This document shows positions 23,375 through 31,421 of a stretch of DNA of 52,232 bases, in pieces. Below the pieces are notes generated by a model. The model saw only the letters and a list, made by a program, of their open reading frames with translations, ran no database searches and was not told the origin of the DNA. The stretch is from an uncultured Candidatus Saccharibacteria bacterium (GTDB lineage Bacteria; Patescibacteria; Saccharimonadia; Saccharimonadales; UBA1547). The DNA lies in assembly GCA_946480535.1 (NCBI GenBank), contig CAMLKA010000001.1:1-52232 (forward strand). Direction: 5' to 3'. Position 1 is the first letter of the stretch, and every line of letters begins with the position of its first letter. The position numbers and the translations under genes are program-made.

Positions 23375-24427
23375 ATGACCGACACTCCAGAAACCAAGCC
23401 GACAGTCGACCTCAAAGATGGGGTCGCTAGCGTAATCTCTCTGATCGATCAGGAGCGCGAACGAGAAATCATTACCCGCCGCTTCGGCCTTTACGACCGC
23501 CGCGAAACCCTTGAACAAATCGGAGAACTCCTTGGAATCACTCGTGAGCGTGTTCGTCAGCTCGAAAAAGCTATTCTTATTCGTCTTAAAATCGCAGCAG
23601 AAGAAGGAAAGACCGACACTGTTGCCCAACTCGAGAAGGTGTTCATCCGCCAACTCAGCGAAATGGGACGCGCTGCCCGTGTTTCCGACCTTGCCGACAA
23701 ACTCTACGGCAAGACGACCAACCAACAAGAACGCGCGCACGTTGCTTTCATTGCAACCCTCGCACCTAACCTGACCGTTATCGACGAAAACGACAACTAC
23801 CACCAAGCGACCGCCGTTGCTGAATACGGCGACGAAAAGAAGCTCAAGAACCGCGTTGATGACATCGTTAAGCTCATTAAAGAGGCGAAGGAACCACAAA
23901 CCGTCGACCAACTCTTTGACAAGCTTAGCTACGAACACCCAGCGCAAGTTGCCGCTCTTGCAAGCATTAGCAAGCACCTCGCACATCTTCGTGACGTTTG
24001 GGGTCTTACCAAGTGGCCAACCGTCAACCCAAAGAACATTCGCGACAAGATCTACGTCATTCTTGCTGATAACAAGAAGCCAATGCACTTCTCAGACATT
24101 GCAAAGTCTATCAAAGACAGTTCGTTCAAGCGCAAGGATGTTACCACCCAAGCAATCCACAACGAACTCATTAAAGACAAGCGTTTCGTGCTTATCGGTC
24201 GCGGTATCTACGCTCTCGATAACTGGGGATACAGCAAGGGTACTGTTAGCGATATCATCGCCGACGTGCTTAAAGACGCAAAAGAACCACTTCACCGCGA
24301 TGAAATCGTCAAGCGCGTGCTCAAGAGCCGCCAGGTAAAGGAAACGACCATCCTTCTTAACCTCCAAAGCAAATCACAGTTCAAGCGTGTTGCGAAGGCA
24401 ACCTACGTGCTTGCTGAAGAAGCGTAA
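23375..24427 (+). CDS. Sigma-70 region 4 protein fused to HARE/RpoE-delta-like helices
   Basis: Residues 15-75 look like sigma-70 region 4: EREREIITRRFGL, then the helix-turn-helix LEQIGELLGITRERVRQLEK. No sigma region 2 is present, so it cannot be a normal sigma factor. The rest appears to contain two or three winged-helix modules of the HARE/delta-subunit kind, at about 85-160, 215-280 and 285-350. One of them has the DNKKPMHFSDIAKSI pattern and another the AKEPLHRDEIVKRV pattern. It probably binds RNA polymerase or promoter DNA as a transcription regulator. Similar proteins are known to me only generally from CPR genomes. Own promoter and terminator. Confidence 0.72.
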   Translation: MTDTPETKPTVDLKDGVASVISLIDQEREREIITRRFGLYDRRETLEQIGELLGITRERVRQLEKAILIRLKIAAEEGKTDTVAQLEKVFIRQLSEMGRAARVSDLADKLYGKTTNQQERAHVAFIATLAPNLTVIDENDNYHQATAVAEYGDEKKLKNRVDDIVKLIKEAKEPQTVDQLFDKLSYEHPAQVAALASISKHLAHLRDVWGLTKWPTVNPKNIRDKIYVILADNKKPMHFSDIAKSIKDSSFKRKDVTTQAIHNELIKDKRFVLIGRGIYALDNWGYSKGTVSDIIADVLKDAKEPLHRDEIVKRVLKSRQVKETTILLNLQSKSQFKRVAKATYVLAEEA

Positions 24428-24447
24428 CAACCAACTATCTCACTCAA

Positions 24448-24475
24448 AACACTCCGCCTAGTCGCGGAGTGTTTT
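24448..24475 (+). terminator. Terminator of the sigma4-HARE gene
   Basis: ACACTCCGC and GCGGAGTGT form a 9-bp stem with a 6-nt loop, followed by TTTTC. Confidence 0.93.
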
Positions 24476-24489
24476 CTTGAGAGGTGATA

Positions 24490-24518
24490 TTGATTTTTAT
24501 TACAAAAAATGCTATAAT
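24490..24518 (+). promoter_or_regulatory. Promoter TTGATT-17-TATAAT of the TraG-like ATPase gene
   Basis: TTGATT (24490-24495) and TATAAT (24513-24518) are 17 nt apart with the extended ATGCTATAAT form. Confidence 0.82.
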
Positions 24519-24583
24519 ATACCTATCACAAACCGCTCATGTTGCACTATCTTCACAGAGGTGAGAGAATAGAAACACTAGTT

Positions 24584-27271
24584 ATGGAATTTATTGGCGC
24601 ACTACTGAACTTTTTCCTGCAATGGTACATCTGGCTGCCAATCGTTTTGATACTCGCGTATCTCACGCTACGCAACTATAAAAAGGTTGAAATCATGCAA
24701 CAACAAGAGTCTGACCTCTTGATTCTTGAGATTCCAAAAACCAACGACAAAAAAGAACTTGCCGCCGAGCAGATGTTCGCCAGTCTTCACGGTATCCTTC
24801 GAGACAAAGAAGAGCTCAAAGCAAATGGGGGATTCCAAGAGCACCTCAGCTTCGAGTTTGCTTCCGTAAACGGCCAAATCCGCTTTTACGTCTGGGTCCC
24901 ACGCCAGCTTCGCAGCTTCGTTGAAGGCCAAATTTACTCACAGTATCCAACCGTCCAAATCCGCGAAGCCGAAGAAGATTACGTCGCCCACGAACGCGAC
25001 CACGAAGTCGTCTACACCACCGACATTACCCTTACGGATAACGAAGTACTTCCAATCAAAACCTTCCAAAGCTTCGAGGTAGACCCGCTCGCTGGTGTTA
25101 CTGGTACACTTGCAAAGCTCGAAACCACCGGCGACGAAATGTGGGTGCAAATTTTAGTACGCCCTGTTGCTGATGATTGGCACAAAACCACCGAGAAGTG
25201 GGTGAGTGGCGTGCGTGCTGGCAAAAGCAGCGCTACTGTGAAATACCTCGGTTGGCTTCCTCAGGTCGTTGAAGCCCTCTGGCGACCACCAGAAGCAGGC
25301 GAGAAGGTTACTATCGCAAAAGAACTCAGCGACCGCGACAAAACGCGTATCTCTGAGGCTGAAAGCAAGGCAACCAAGCTTGGCTACCAGGTGAAAATGC
25401 GCGTTGCGTACCTTGGAAGTAATCAAACAGCTGCTCGCCAGCAACTCCAAGCAATTGTCGGTACCTTTAAGCAGTTCAACTCGACCAACCTCAACGGTTT
25501 TAAAGCTAGCGGCGCAAGCTTCAGCAAAGAAAGCCTCATTCCGTATCGTCAGCGCCAATTTGGTAATGGCGGTTTCATTCTGAACATCGAAGAGCTCGCC
25601 AGTGTCTTCCACCTCCCACACACCAACGTGGAGACCCCAAACATCGTCTGGGCAAGCAGCAAGACAGCCGAACCGCCAGCAAAACTTCCAATTATTACCG
25701 GCAACCCAGCAATTGACGAAAACATCAGTGCCTTTGGCCTTACCAACTTCCGTGGCATCAACCACCAATTCGGCATGACGCGCTTCGACCGCTCTCGTCA
25801 CGTTTACATTATTGGACAAACCGGAGCAGGTAAGTCGGGTCTTTTGGAGCTCTTCGCCCTCAGTGACATCTTCCACGGCCAGGGTTATGCAGTCATTGAC
25901 CCACACGGCGACCTTGCAGTGAATAATATGCGCTTTATCCCTGGCAGTCGCCTTAAAGACGTCGTGTACTTCAACCCAGCCGACACCGCCCACCCAGTAG
26001 GGTTTAACCCGCTCGAGGTGACCAACCCCGAACAAAAGAGCAACATTAGCTCCGAAGTGATTGGCGTACTTAAGCGTATGTTCGGTGACTCATGGGGTCC
26101 TCGTCTTGAATACATTCTTCGCTATACCATCCTGGCGCTCCTGGATCGCCCATCAACCACCATGCTCGATATTTCACGCATGCTGACCGACAAGAAGTTC
26201 CGTAAAGAAACCCTGAGCTACTGTACCGACAGCGTGGTGCTTCAGTTCTGGAACGTCGAGTTTGCCAGCTGGAACGATAAGTTTGCGTCCGAAGCAATCG
26301 CGCCAGTCCTTAACAAGGTAGGTGCTTTCACCGCCAACCCGACCATCCGTAATATTATTGGCCAGCCAAAGTCGACCTTCAACATTCGCCAAATTATGGA
26401 CGAAGGAAAGATTCTTATTGTAAACCTTTCAAAGGGTCTCATTGGTGAAGACAACGCCGCAATCCTTGGATCATTCCTCGTGACGAAGATTCAGCTCGCC
26501 GCTATGAGCCGCTCTGACATTCCAAACATTGCCGACCGTCGTCCGTTCTACCTGTACGTAGACGAGTTCCAGAACTTCGCCACCGATTCATTCGCTACGA
26601 TTCTTTCTGAGGCCCGTAAGTATGCCTTGAACCTAACGGTTGCTAACCAGTATATTGGCCAGATGACCGACACCGTTCGTGATGCCGTCTTCGGTAACGT
26701 TGGTTCAATGATTTCATTCCGCGTTTCAGCCGACGATGCACCACTGCTAGCCAAGCAATTCGAACCTCAGTTCGAAGCAGGGGATCTCCTCCAAATGCAC
26801 AACCGCCACTTCATCATTAACATGGTGATTAACGGTGAGAAAGCACCAGCCTTCAGTGCAACTACCCTCAAGCTTCCACCGGAACAAATCGACAACTCAC
26901 CACAAATTATCGAAAACTCGCGCCGCCTCTACAGCCGTCCGCGCGCCGATATTGAAGCTGAGATTAACTCGCTTATTAACATGCCAGCAAGCCTACAGCC
27001 GCAGGTAAATCCTCAGGCAAGTAAAGATCAAGATGCAAACCTCCCTAAAACCCCCGCGCAGGCTAAGCTCTGGCCACTCGACGCAGGCGCTAAGGCCGTC
27101 GAAAGCCTTATCGAACCTCCAATCGCTCCAACAACTCAAACACGCCCAACCGGCCCAGAAGACGCCACCGGAGCCTTTGGCAGCGAGCCCACCACCGATG
27201 GTGAGCCTGCAAAAAAGAAGCGCAAGCGCACCCGTCGCCGCAAAAAGCCAGCCACTGCTCCTACGGAGTAG
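24584..27271 (+). CDS. Membrane-anchored TraG/VirD4/HerA-like ATPase
   Basis: The 895-residue protein has a single N-terminal membrane helix (about residues 4-28) and an alpha/beta region to about 380. The ATPase domain follows, with Walker A GQTGAGKSG (about residue 412), DPHGDL, and Walker B YLYVDEFQNFA (about 655). The tail is Pro/Ala rich and ends in a Lys/Arg-rich stretch. The layout resembles type IV secretion coupling proteins and the orphan DNA-translocase-like ATPases common in CPR genomes. No relaxase, VirB4 or pilus gene lies nearby. ATG 24584 places the membrane helix at the N-terminus; ATG 24539 is an alternative adding 15 residues. Confidence 0.85.
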   Translation: MEFIGALLNFFLQWYIWLPIVLILAYLTLRNYKKVEIMQQQESDLLILEIPKTNDKKELAAEQMFASLHGILRDKEELKANGGFQEHLSFEFASVNGQIRFYVWVPRQLRSFVEGQIYSQYPTVQIREAEEDYVAHERDHEVVYTTDITLTDNEVLPIKTFQSFEVDPLAGVTGTLAKLETTGDEMWVQILVRPVADDWHKTTEKWVSGVRAGKSSATVKYLGWLPQVVEALWRPPEAGEKVTIAKELSDRDKTRISEAESKATKLGYQVKMRVAYLGSNQTAARQQLQAIVGTFKQFNSTNLNGFKASGASFSKESLIPYRQRQFGNGGFILNIEELASVFHLPHTNVETPNIVWASSKTAEPPAKLPIITGNPAIDENISAFGLTNFRGINHQFGMTRFDRSRHVYIIGQTGAGKSGLLELFALSDIFHGQGYAVIDPHGDLAVNNMRFIPGSRLKDVVYFNPADTAHPVGFNPLEVTNPEQKSNISSEVIGVLKRMFGDSWGPRLEYILRYTILALLDRPSTTMLDISRMLTDKKFRKETLSYCTDSVVLQFWNVEFASWNDKFASEAIAPVLNKVGAFTANPTIRNIIGQPKSTFNIRQIMDEGKILIVNLSKGLIGEDNAAILGSFLVTKIQLAAMSRSDIPNIADRRPFYLYVDEFQNFATDSFATILSEARKYALNLTVANQYIGQMTDTVRDAVFGNVGSMISFRVSADDAPLLAKQFEPQFEAGDLLQMHNRHFIINMVINGEKAPAFSATTLKLPPEQIDNSPQIIENSRRLYSRPRADIEAEINSLINMPASLQPQVNPQASKDQDANLPKTPAQAKLWPLDAGAKAVESLIEPPIAPTTQTRPTGPEDATGAFGSEPTTDGEPAKKKRKRTRRRKKPATAPTE

Positions 27272-27272
27272 T

Positions 27273-27300
27273 TTGACTGCAGTTCATTTACTGCTATACT
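27273..27300 (+). promoter_or_regulatory. Promoter TTGACT-16-TATACT of metK
   Basis: TTGACT (27273-27278) and TATACT (27295-27300) are 16 nt apart, immediately after the ATPase gene and upstream of the riboswitch. Confidence 0.75.
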
Positions 27301-27321
27301 AACCAAGTATTAACAATTCAC

Positions 27322-27437
27322 ACGTATCCAGAGTGCAGCGAGAGACCTAGCTCTACGACCTGCCGGCAACCAGCCACTTCCTTCTATAGCAGTGGAAACG
27401 GTGCCCCTTCTAGCCCTGATTAACAGGGGAGATATCC
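27322..27437 (+). promoter_or_regulatory. S-adenosylmethionine riboswitch (SAM-I/SAM-IV clan)
   Basis: The leader has the conserved core of the SAM clan: GAGTGCAGCGAGAG, CTGCCGGCAACC, then GGAAACGGTGCC and a CCCTG-attaa-CAGGG hairpin. P1 can form from GUAUC (27324-27328) and GAUAU (27431-27435). The GAGUGCAGCG and CUGCCGGCAACC forms are closer to SAM-IV or SAM-I/IV than to classic SAM-I. Downstream, GTATCTT and AAGATAC can pair just before the ribosome-binding site, so control may be at translation. It lies directly upstream of metK, as expected. Confidence 0.85.
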
Positions 27438-27515
27438 CGAATCAAAGCAAACTATGCTCCTTGGTATCTTCCCGACGCGTCCTGGGCGGAAAGATACGCG
27501 AAAGGAGTATTTTTT

Positions 27516-28487
27516 ATGTCAAAAGTATATCGCACCGCCGAAAGTGTTTCCCCAAAACACCCCGACAAAATCTGCGACCAAATCTCGGATGCCATCTTGG
27601 ACGCCCATCTACGCGAAGACCCGTATGCCCGGGTAGCCGTTGACGTGGCCGGCGCACATGGCAAGCTTTTTATAGCAGGGGAGGTGACCTCTAATGCCAC
27701 CTCTGTTGATATCGAGGCAATCGTTCACCGTATCGCAGGTCCGCAGCACAACGGATCGCACCTCGACATTATCGAAAGTATCGAAGCGCAAAGCCCAGAA
27801 ATTGCCCAGGGAGTAAACACCGGTGGGGCAGGAGACCAAGGGATCATGGTCGGCTATGCCGTGAATGAAACGCCAGAATTCCTGCCTCTCGAATATGTTC
27901 TCGCGCGAAACCTGAATAAATTCCTCTACAAACAGTGGCCGTACGACGGAAAAACCCAAATCACAACACTGAACGGGGAAGTGACTGCCATTGTCGCCAG
28001 CTTCCAGCATGCACCAAAAGAAGCACTCACCGCCAAAGTCCTCGAGTGGCTGTCGAGCGACCCTCTGGCACACGCCAACGAACATACCCTCAATCTCCAC
28101 GTCAATCCCGCAGGAGATTGGAATGTCGGTGGCTTTGACGCGGATTCAGGCCTCACCGGACGAAAACTGGCCGTTGATAACTACGGCCCTCGCGTACCCC
28201 TTGGCGGTGGAGCGTTTAGTGGAAAAGACGGCACAAAAGTAGACCGCTCAGCAGCCTACATTGCCCGCCAGATTGCCGTTGAATACCTCAAGAAACACCG
28301 CGCCCATGAAGTCTTCGTCTATCTTGCCTATGCCATCGGCTACCCAGAACCCGTCGAGGCAACGGTGGTTATTGATGGAGTGCAAAAACAGATAAAAGGG
28401 TACGACCTCACTCCAGAGGGGATTATCAAAAAACTCAACCTTCGCTCACCAGGCTTCGAAGCTCGTGCGCAGTATGGACATTTCTAG
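27516..28487 (+). CDS. metK: S-adenosylmethionine synthetase, short form
   Basis: The enzyme makes S-adenosylmethionine from methionine and ATP. Signatures are ESVSPKHPDKICDQISDA at the N-terminus, GAGDQGIMVGYA in the middle and GGGAFSGKDGTKVDRSAAY in the C-terminal domain. At 323 residues it is about 60 shorter than the usual 380-400: loops are trimmed and the chain stops right after AQYGHF, lacking the usual final segment of about 25 residues. No stop or frame disruption suggests decay. The ATG has AAGGAG 8 nt upstream and sits under a SAM riboswitch. Confidence 0.95.
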   Translation: MSKVYRTAESVSPKHPDKICDQISDAILDAHLREDPYARVAVDVAGAHGKLFIAGEVTSNATSVDIEAIVHRIAGPQHNGSHLDIIESIEAQSPEIAQGVNTGGAGDQGIMVGYAVNETPEFLPLEYVLARNLNKFLYKQWPYDGKTQITTLNGEVTAIVASFQHAPKEALTAKVLEWLSSDPLAHANEHTLNLHVNPAGDWNVGGFDADSGLTGRKLAVDNYGPRVPLGGGAFSGKDGTKVDRSAAYIARQIAVEYLKKHRAHEVFVYLAYAIGYPEPVEATVVIDGVQKQIKGYDLTPEGIIKKLNLRSPGFEARAQYGHF

Positions 28488-28502
28488 AGATAGTTGTATA
28501 AT
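28475..28502 (+). promoter_or_regulatory. Promoter TGGACA-16-TATAAT of cassette G
   Basis: TGGACA (28475-28480) and TATAAT (28497-28502) are 16 nt apart; the -35 lies inside the last codons of metK. The leader is about 32 nt. Confidence 0.75.
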
Positions 28503-28540
28503 AATCGTCAGCTTTATCCCGCTCACAAGGAGGTGTTCCA

Positions 28541-28831
28541 TTGGAATCTGAAGAGGGAGCAGAGCAGTACCTCGCCTGGCTGGAAAAGGAGTATTTTTCA
28601 GCCACCGCCGAAGCCGTCGAGGCTGAAGGAAGGGAAGTGACGCGTCGACAGATGCCACTCTCACTTCACGTACCCATGATGGGGGTCTACTGGCCCCTTG
28701 TGGTCACGCGGAACCCAGAATTCATCAAGTCGTGGCTCAATTCGATGGGCTATGCACTTCTTTTCATCGGAGGAGTCTGCATGATTCCTGTGGTGTGGAG
28801 TGGCTTCATGTGGTTCGTCAACGGACAGTAG
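28541..28831 (+). CDS. GC-rich cassette G: small membrane protein (96 aa)
   Basis: The TTG start is decided by a perfect AAGGAGGTG seven nucleotides upstream. The N-terminal half is acidic (EEGAEQYLAWLEKEYF), and one or two hydrophobic segments lie at about residues 44-56 and 68-92. Function unknown. Its GC-rich codon use contrasts with metK, and the next cassette gene begins 13 nt after its stop. Confidence 0.7.
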   Translation: MESEEGAEQYLAWLEKEYFSATAEAVEAEGREVTRRQMPLSLHVPMMGVYWPLVVTRNPEFIKSWLNSMGYALLFIGGVCMIPVVWSGFMWFVNGQ

Positions 28832-28844
28832 GGAAGTGAAAGGC

Positions 28845-29111
28845 ATGCTCGATCAACTCAAAGGCGCCTGGACGCGCCTGACCACCGTTCGCAGCTACCC
28901 CGAGAGGGTAGAGGAACTCAAGCAGAAGATGCGCGACCGCGAGGTCGCTGAACTCGAGATGACACTCCTTCTCACGCCCACCGCAAACGCCCCCGACGCG
29001 CCCCTGATGATGAACGCCGCCAGCTGGCGCACGTTCCTCATGGGAACAGGGGCGGGGATGGCCCTCACTCTCCTCTGCATCGTCTACGGCAGCGGCTGGC
29101 TTCGCGCTTAA
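28845..29111 (+). CDS. GC-rich cassette G: small membrane protein (88 aa)
   Basis: I chose ATG 28845 with AGGGA about ten bases upstream; a GTG at 28836 is an alternative. The protein has a charged helical N-terminal region, rich in Glu, Lys and Arg, and one C-terminal membrane helix (FLMGTGAGMALTLLCIVYG) ending a few residues before the stop, so it looks tail-anchored. Partner of the preceding small membrane protein. Family unknown. Confidence 0.65.
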   Translation: MLDQLKGAWTRLTTVRSYPERVEELKQKMRDREVAELEMTLLLTPTANAPDAPLMMNAASWRTFLMGTGAGMALTLLCIVYGSGWLRA

Positions 29112-29126
29112 ACCCATACTCCACAC

Positions 29127-29198
29127 GAGCCCCGCAAGAAAGGCGGGTGGTCGAGGAGCCTCGTGCTCTCCCACCCCTTTAGCGGGGCTCTTCGACTT
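29127..29198 (+). terminator. Large terminator hairpin of cassette G
   Basis: GAGCCCCGC (29127-29135) pairs with GCGGGGCTC (29182-29190). Inside are GGCGGGTGG/CCACCCC and CGAGGAGCCTCG stems, and a T-rich stretch follows. Confidence 0.85.
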
Positions 29199-29217
29199 TT
29201 ATGGTAGACTACAGGTA

Positions 29218-29790
29218 ATGAGTAATGGAGAGACCTCACGTGATTATTTCCTCAGCGAACATGGCAGCCGCCTGTATTCTATAAGCCGGGAAGAATTCGA
29301 CACCCATTCCCGCGCGGCCGTGCAGGCGCACGAACTACAGCCAGGTGAGATTTACACCGCCCACCTTACCTCACGCTTTTTTGATATGGCCGGCCTAGCA
29401 CTTCGCTGTGAAGCCAGCATTGAAGCCATTGGCCAGCCGTACACGCCATTTGCACGTGCAGCTTTCAATCTCTTGCTGCTCGATGACATGTTACGCGTCA
29501 CAAGCCGTCACGGCGCCGAAATTGATAGTTTAGGCAGCTGGTATGTCATGGACACCGAAAGGCCTATCCACGTCTATCACCCAAACAGCCAGCGTCCCGT
29601 TGATACGATGCGCAAAGGCTTTCTCACGCTCCGCGCCGATGATCCGTCCGACCCCTTATTCAGCTCGGCCGCCAGGAGAACAAATACCGATGATATACTA
29701 CCCCTGTTAGAACAGGGGTCAGGACACTCCCTCTCAACACGGCAGGGAATACTCTTTATCGCCCCTGAAAATAAATACGAACATAATTAG
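29218..29790 (+). CDS. Unknown soluble protein (190 aa)
   Basis: The 190-residue protein has no membrane helix and no motif I recognise. A central region is rich in Leu and Asp (FNLLLLDDMLRV), and the C-terminus mentions no signature. TAGACT lies 7 nt before the ATG, with an extended TGG, so a leaderless mRNA is expected. Codon use is like the backbone. It is the last plus-strand gene before the minus-strand division cluster. Confidence 0.68.
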   Translation: MSNGETSRDYFLSEHGSRLYSISREEFDTHSRAAVQAHELQPGEIYTAHLTSRFFDMAGLALRCEASIEAIGQPYTPFARAAFNLLLLDDMLRVTSRHGAEIDSLGSWYVMDTERPIHVYHPNSQRPVDTMRKGFLTLRADDPSDPLFSSAARRTNTDDILPLLEQGSGHSLSTRQGILFIAPENKYEHN

Positions 29791-30447
29791 AACACTAGCC
29801 ATAGGCTCGCACGAAGGCTCAAAATATAAACATACGCACAGAAAATCCATATATAGGCAATATGGGCAAATGAAGCCGGGTAAATAGGCGACAACAAAAA
29901 ACGAAACGAAATAGTAGAGAATTATAAAAATAATTTGAAAAACAAAGCTGGAAGAGTGGCATTATGAATCGTGATTTGGATATAGACTTAACGTCGCACA
30001 ATATATCTTTTACGAAGCAATTATATATAAAATAAGATGAGTGTACACCCATCCATATATACCCCCTAAAAGAGAAGTAGCCGGTAAACTTGTCATACTA
30101 TGTATAGTTGCACTCGCTTTTATTGCGCACTTTATATCTTTTCAACACGTACTCTTAGGTGCTCAGCCCAAAGGGCTTGCACCCTGGCTTCATGTTGTAT
30201 ATTTGTACATCATTCATTAGTTTTCCACAGAATCGCCAGCTTTATTTGCTTTTTCCGTGAAATGATTATACTACTCTCCTTCTACCCCTCTACCCTGCTT
30301 TTTGACTTTTCATTATTTTGATATTAAAATATACTTTTTTTGCATTTCGAACATATGGAACAAAAATAGAACATCAATTATACGAAAAGGAGGGGAAGAG
30401 TGTACCAATTAGCGCCCCGACTGCCTCAGTGCTAACACCCGTCCAAG
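29791..30447. other. AT-rich gap of 657 nt without a convincing gene
   Basis: Between the 190-aa gene and the end of ftsQ I see only short AT-rich frames with poor codon use. A hairpin (GGTGC-tc-AGCCC-aaa-GGGCT-t-GCACC, about 30158-30183) lacks a T-run on either strand. A possible promoter, TTGACT-17-TAAAAT, is at about 30304-30332 (plus), and a strong AAGGAGGGG near 30390 is followed by an 11-codon frame. A small RNA is possible. Confidence 0.5.
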
Positions 30448-31389
30448 CTATCGATATGCAGCACGCCCTGCAACACGGACATCGATGTACTCTGCCCCAA
30501 TCCCCTTCGACTGCAAATATTTAAGTGATCGGTCAGCATCTTCCATCTGCTCCCCTGCTCCCCTGTCGATTGAAAATTTTGCGCGCGTTGCAATGCCATC
30601 AAAATAAAGGTCTACCTGACGGGTAGTTCCCTCTGGAAGGACAGCCTTCACAGTGGTATATCCCCTCCCCTGCGCCTGTGAAACCACCTTACCAAGGAAG
30701 CCGAGCAGGCGAGTTCCTACTACTGCACTTCCCTGCTCTGGACTCACCCCACTTTCATCGACAATCTGTACGGTTGGAGTTTCGTAATAATTCTTTTCAA
30801 ACACGACACCGTGCGAGTCGACGTAGTACTGCTTCCCGTTAATTTGCCAGCCCGCAACAGGGGTACGGAAGGTTACGCTCACGTTGCTCTGCGCAAGGCC
30901 TGGAGTACCGCTGAGTTGTAGCGCCTCAACCTCTGGGTGGGTACCTGTAACGTACGCCGCAAGCGAAGTCTCATCAAGCGAAACACGAAGGCGTTGAGCG
31001 GGGTTGAGGTTTAAATATTCGTTGACCGCTTTTTCATATACTGTAGCTTCAAAGCGGTTTGAAAGCTGCTTTGTTGAAGTGGTCACATGCACTTGTGCAA
31101 TGAGTTGCCATAACAGAAGTGCCAACGCAACGACCGCTACAGCAACAATCAAAAAGATGCCGCCCAGTCGACGACGCTGCATGGTAAGTGTGTGTGCCTT
31201 TTGCCGTGAAGATTCCTCGGGAGTATTATGCCGATAGCTACTCAGTGTTTGGTTCCGCCGGAATTGGGTCGGCGCCTGCGCCGGAGCCTCTGGTGCCTTA
31301 CGAGCAGCCCCCGCGTCGAACTCATCATCAGCAATACGCCGACGGCGCGGAACCGATTCATTCGCACGAGAAGATTTCTTAGAGAACAT
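30448..31389 (-). CDS. ftsQ: Cell-division protein FtsQ-like
   Basis: The 313-residue protein has a long basic cytoplasmic N-terminus (to about residue 75, rich in Arg and Pro), one membrane helix (about 76-98), and an extracytoplasmic part. That part begins with a POTRA-like region (residues 100-175) and continues into the FtsQ/DivIB beta domain. FtsQ links early and late division proteins. Identification rests on topology, weak similarity and position last in the dcw cluster after murG. TATAAT (31405-31400) lies 10 nt before the ATG, so it also has its own promoter. Confidence 0.75.
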   Translation of the reverse strand: MFSKKSSRANESVPRRRRIADDEFDAGAARKAPEAPAQAPTQFRRNQTLSSYRHNTPEESSRQKAHTLTMQRRRLGGIFLIVAVAVVALALLLWQLIAQVHVTTSTKQLSNRFEATVYEKAVNEYLNLNPAQRLRVSLDETSLAAYVTGTHPEVEALQLSGTPGLAQSNVSVTFRTPVAGWQINGKQYYVDSHGVVFEKNYYETPTVQIVDESGVSPEQGSAVVGTRLLGFLGKVVSQAQGRGYTTVKAVLPEGTTRQVDLYFDGIATRAKFSIDRGAGEQMEDADRSLKYLQSKGIGAEYIDVRVAGRAAYR

Positions 31390-31421
31390 GATTACGCTTA
31401 TTATAGCATTAGAGCAACAGA

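Noticed and set aside
13369..29111. GC-rich blocks as assembly chimeras
   Set aside because: Eight blocks at gene boundaries, each with coherent promoters or terminators in backbone-like AT-rich sequence, would require many independent misjoins.
29819..30052. 77-residue minus-strand frame in the AT-rich gap
   Set aside because: Skewed Phe/Tyr/Leu/Cys composition typical of chance AT-rich translation, no ribosome-binding site and no promoter at a useful distance.
30318..30524. 68-residue plus-strand frame overlapping the ftsQ end
   Set aside because: TTG start inside a promoter-like sequence, antisense to ftsQ, and the only good ribosome-binding site precedes a different frame of 11 codons.
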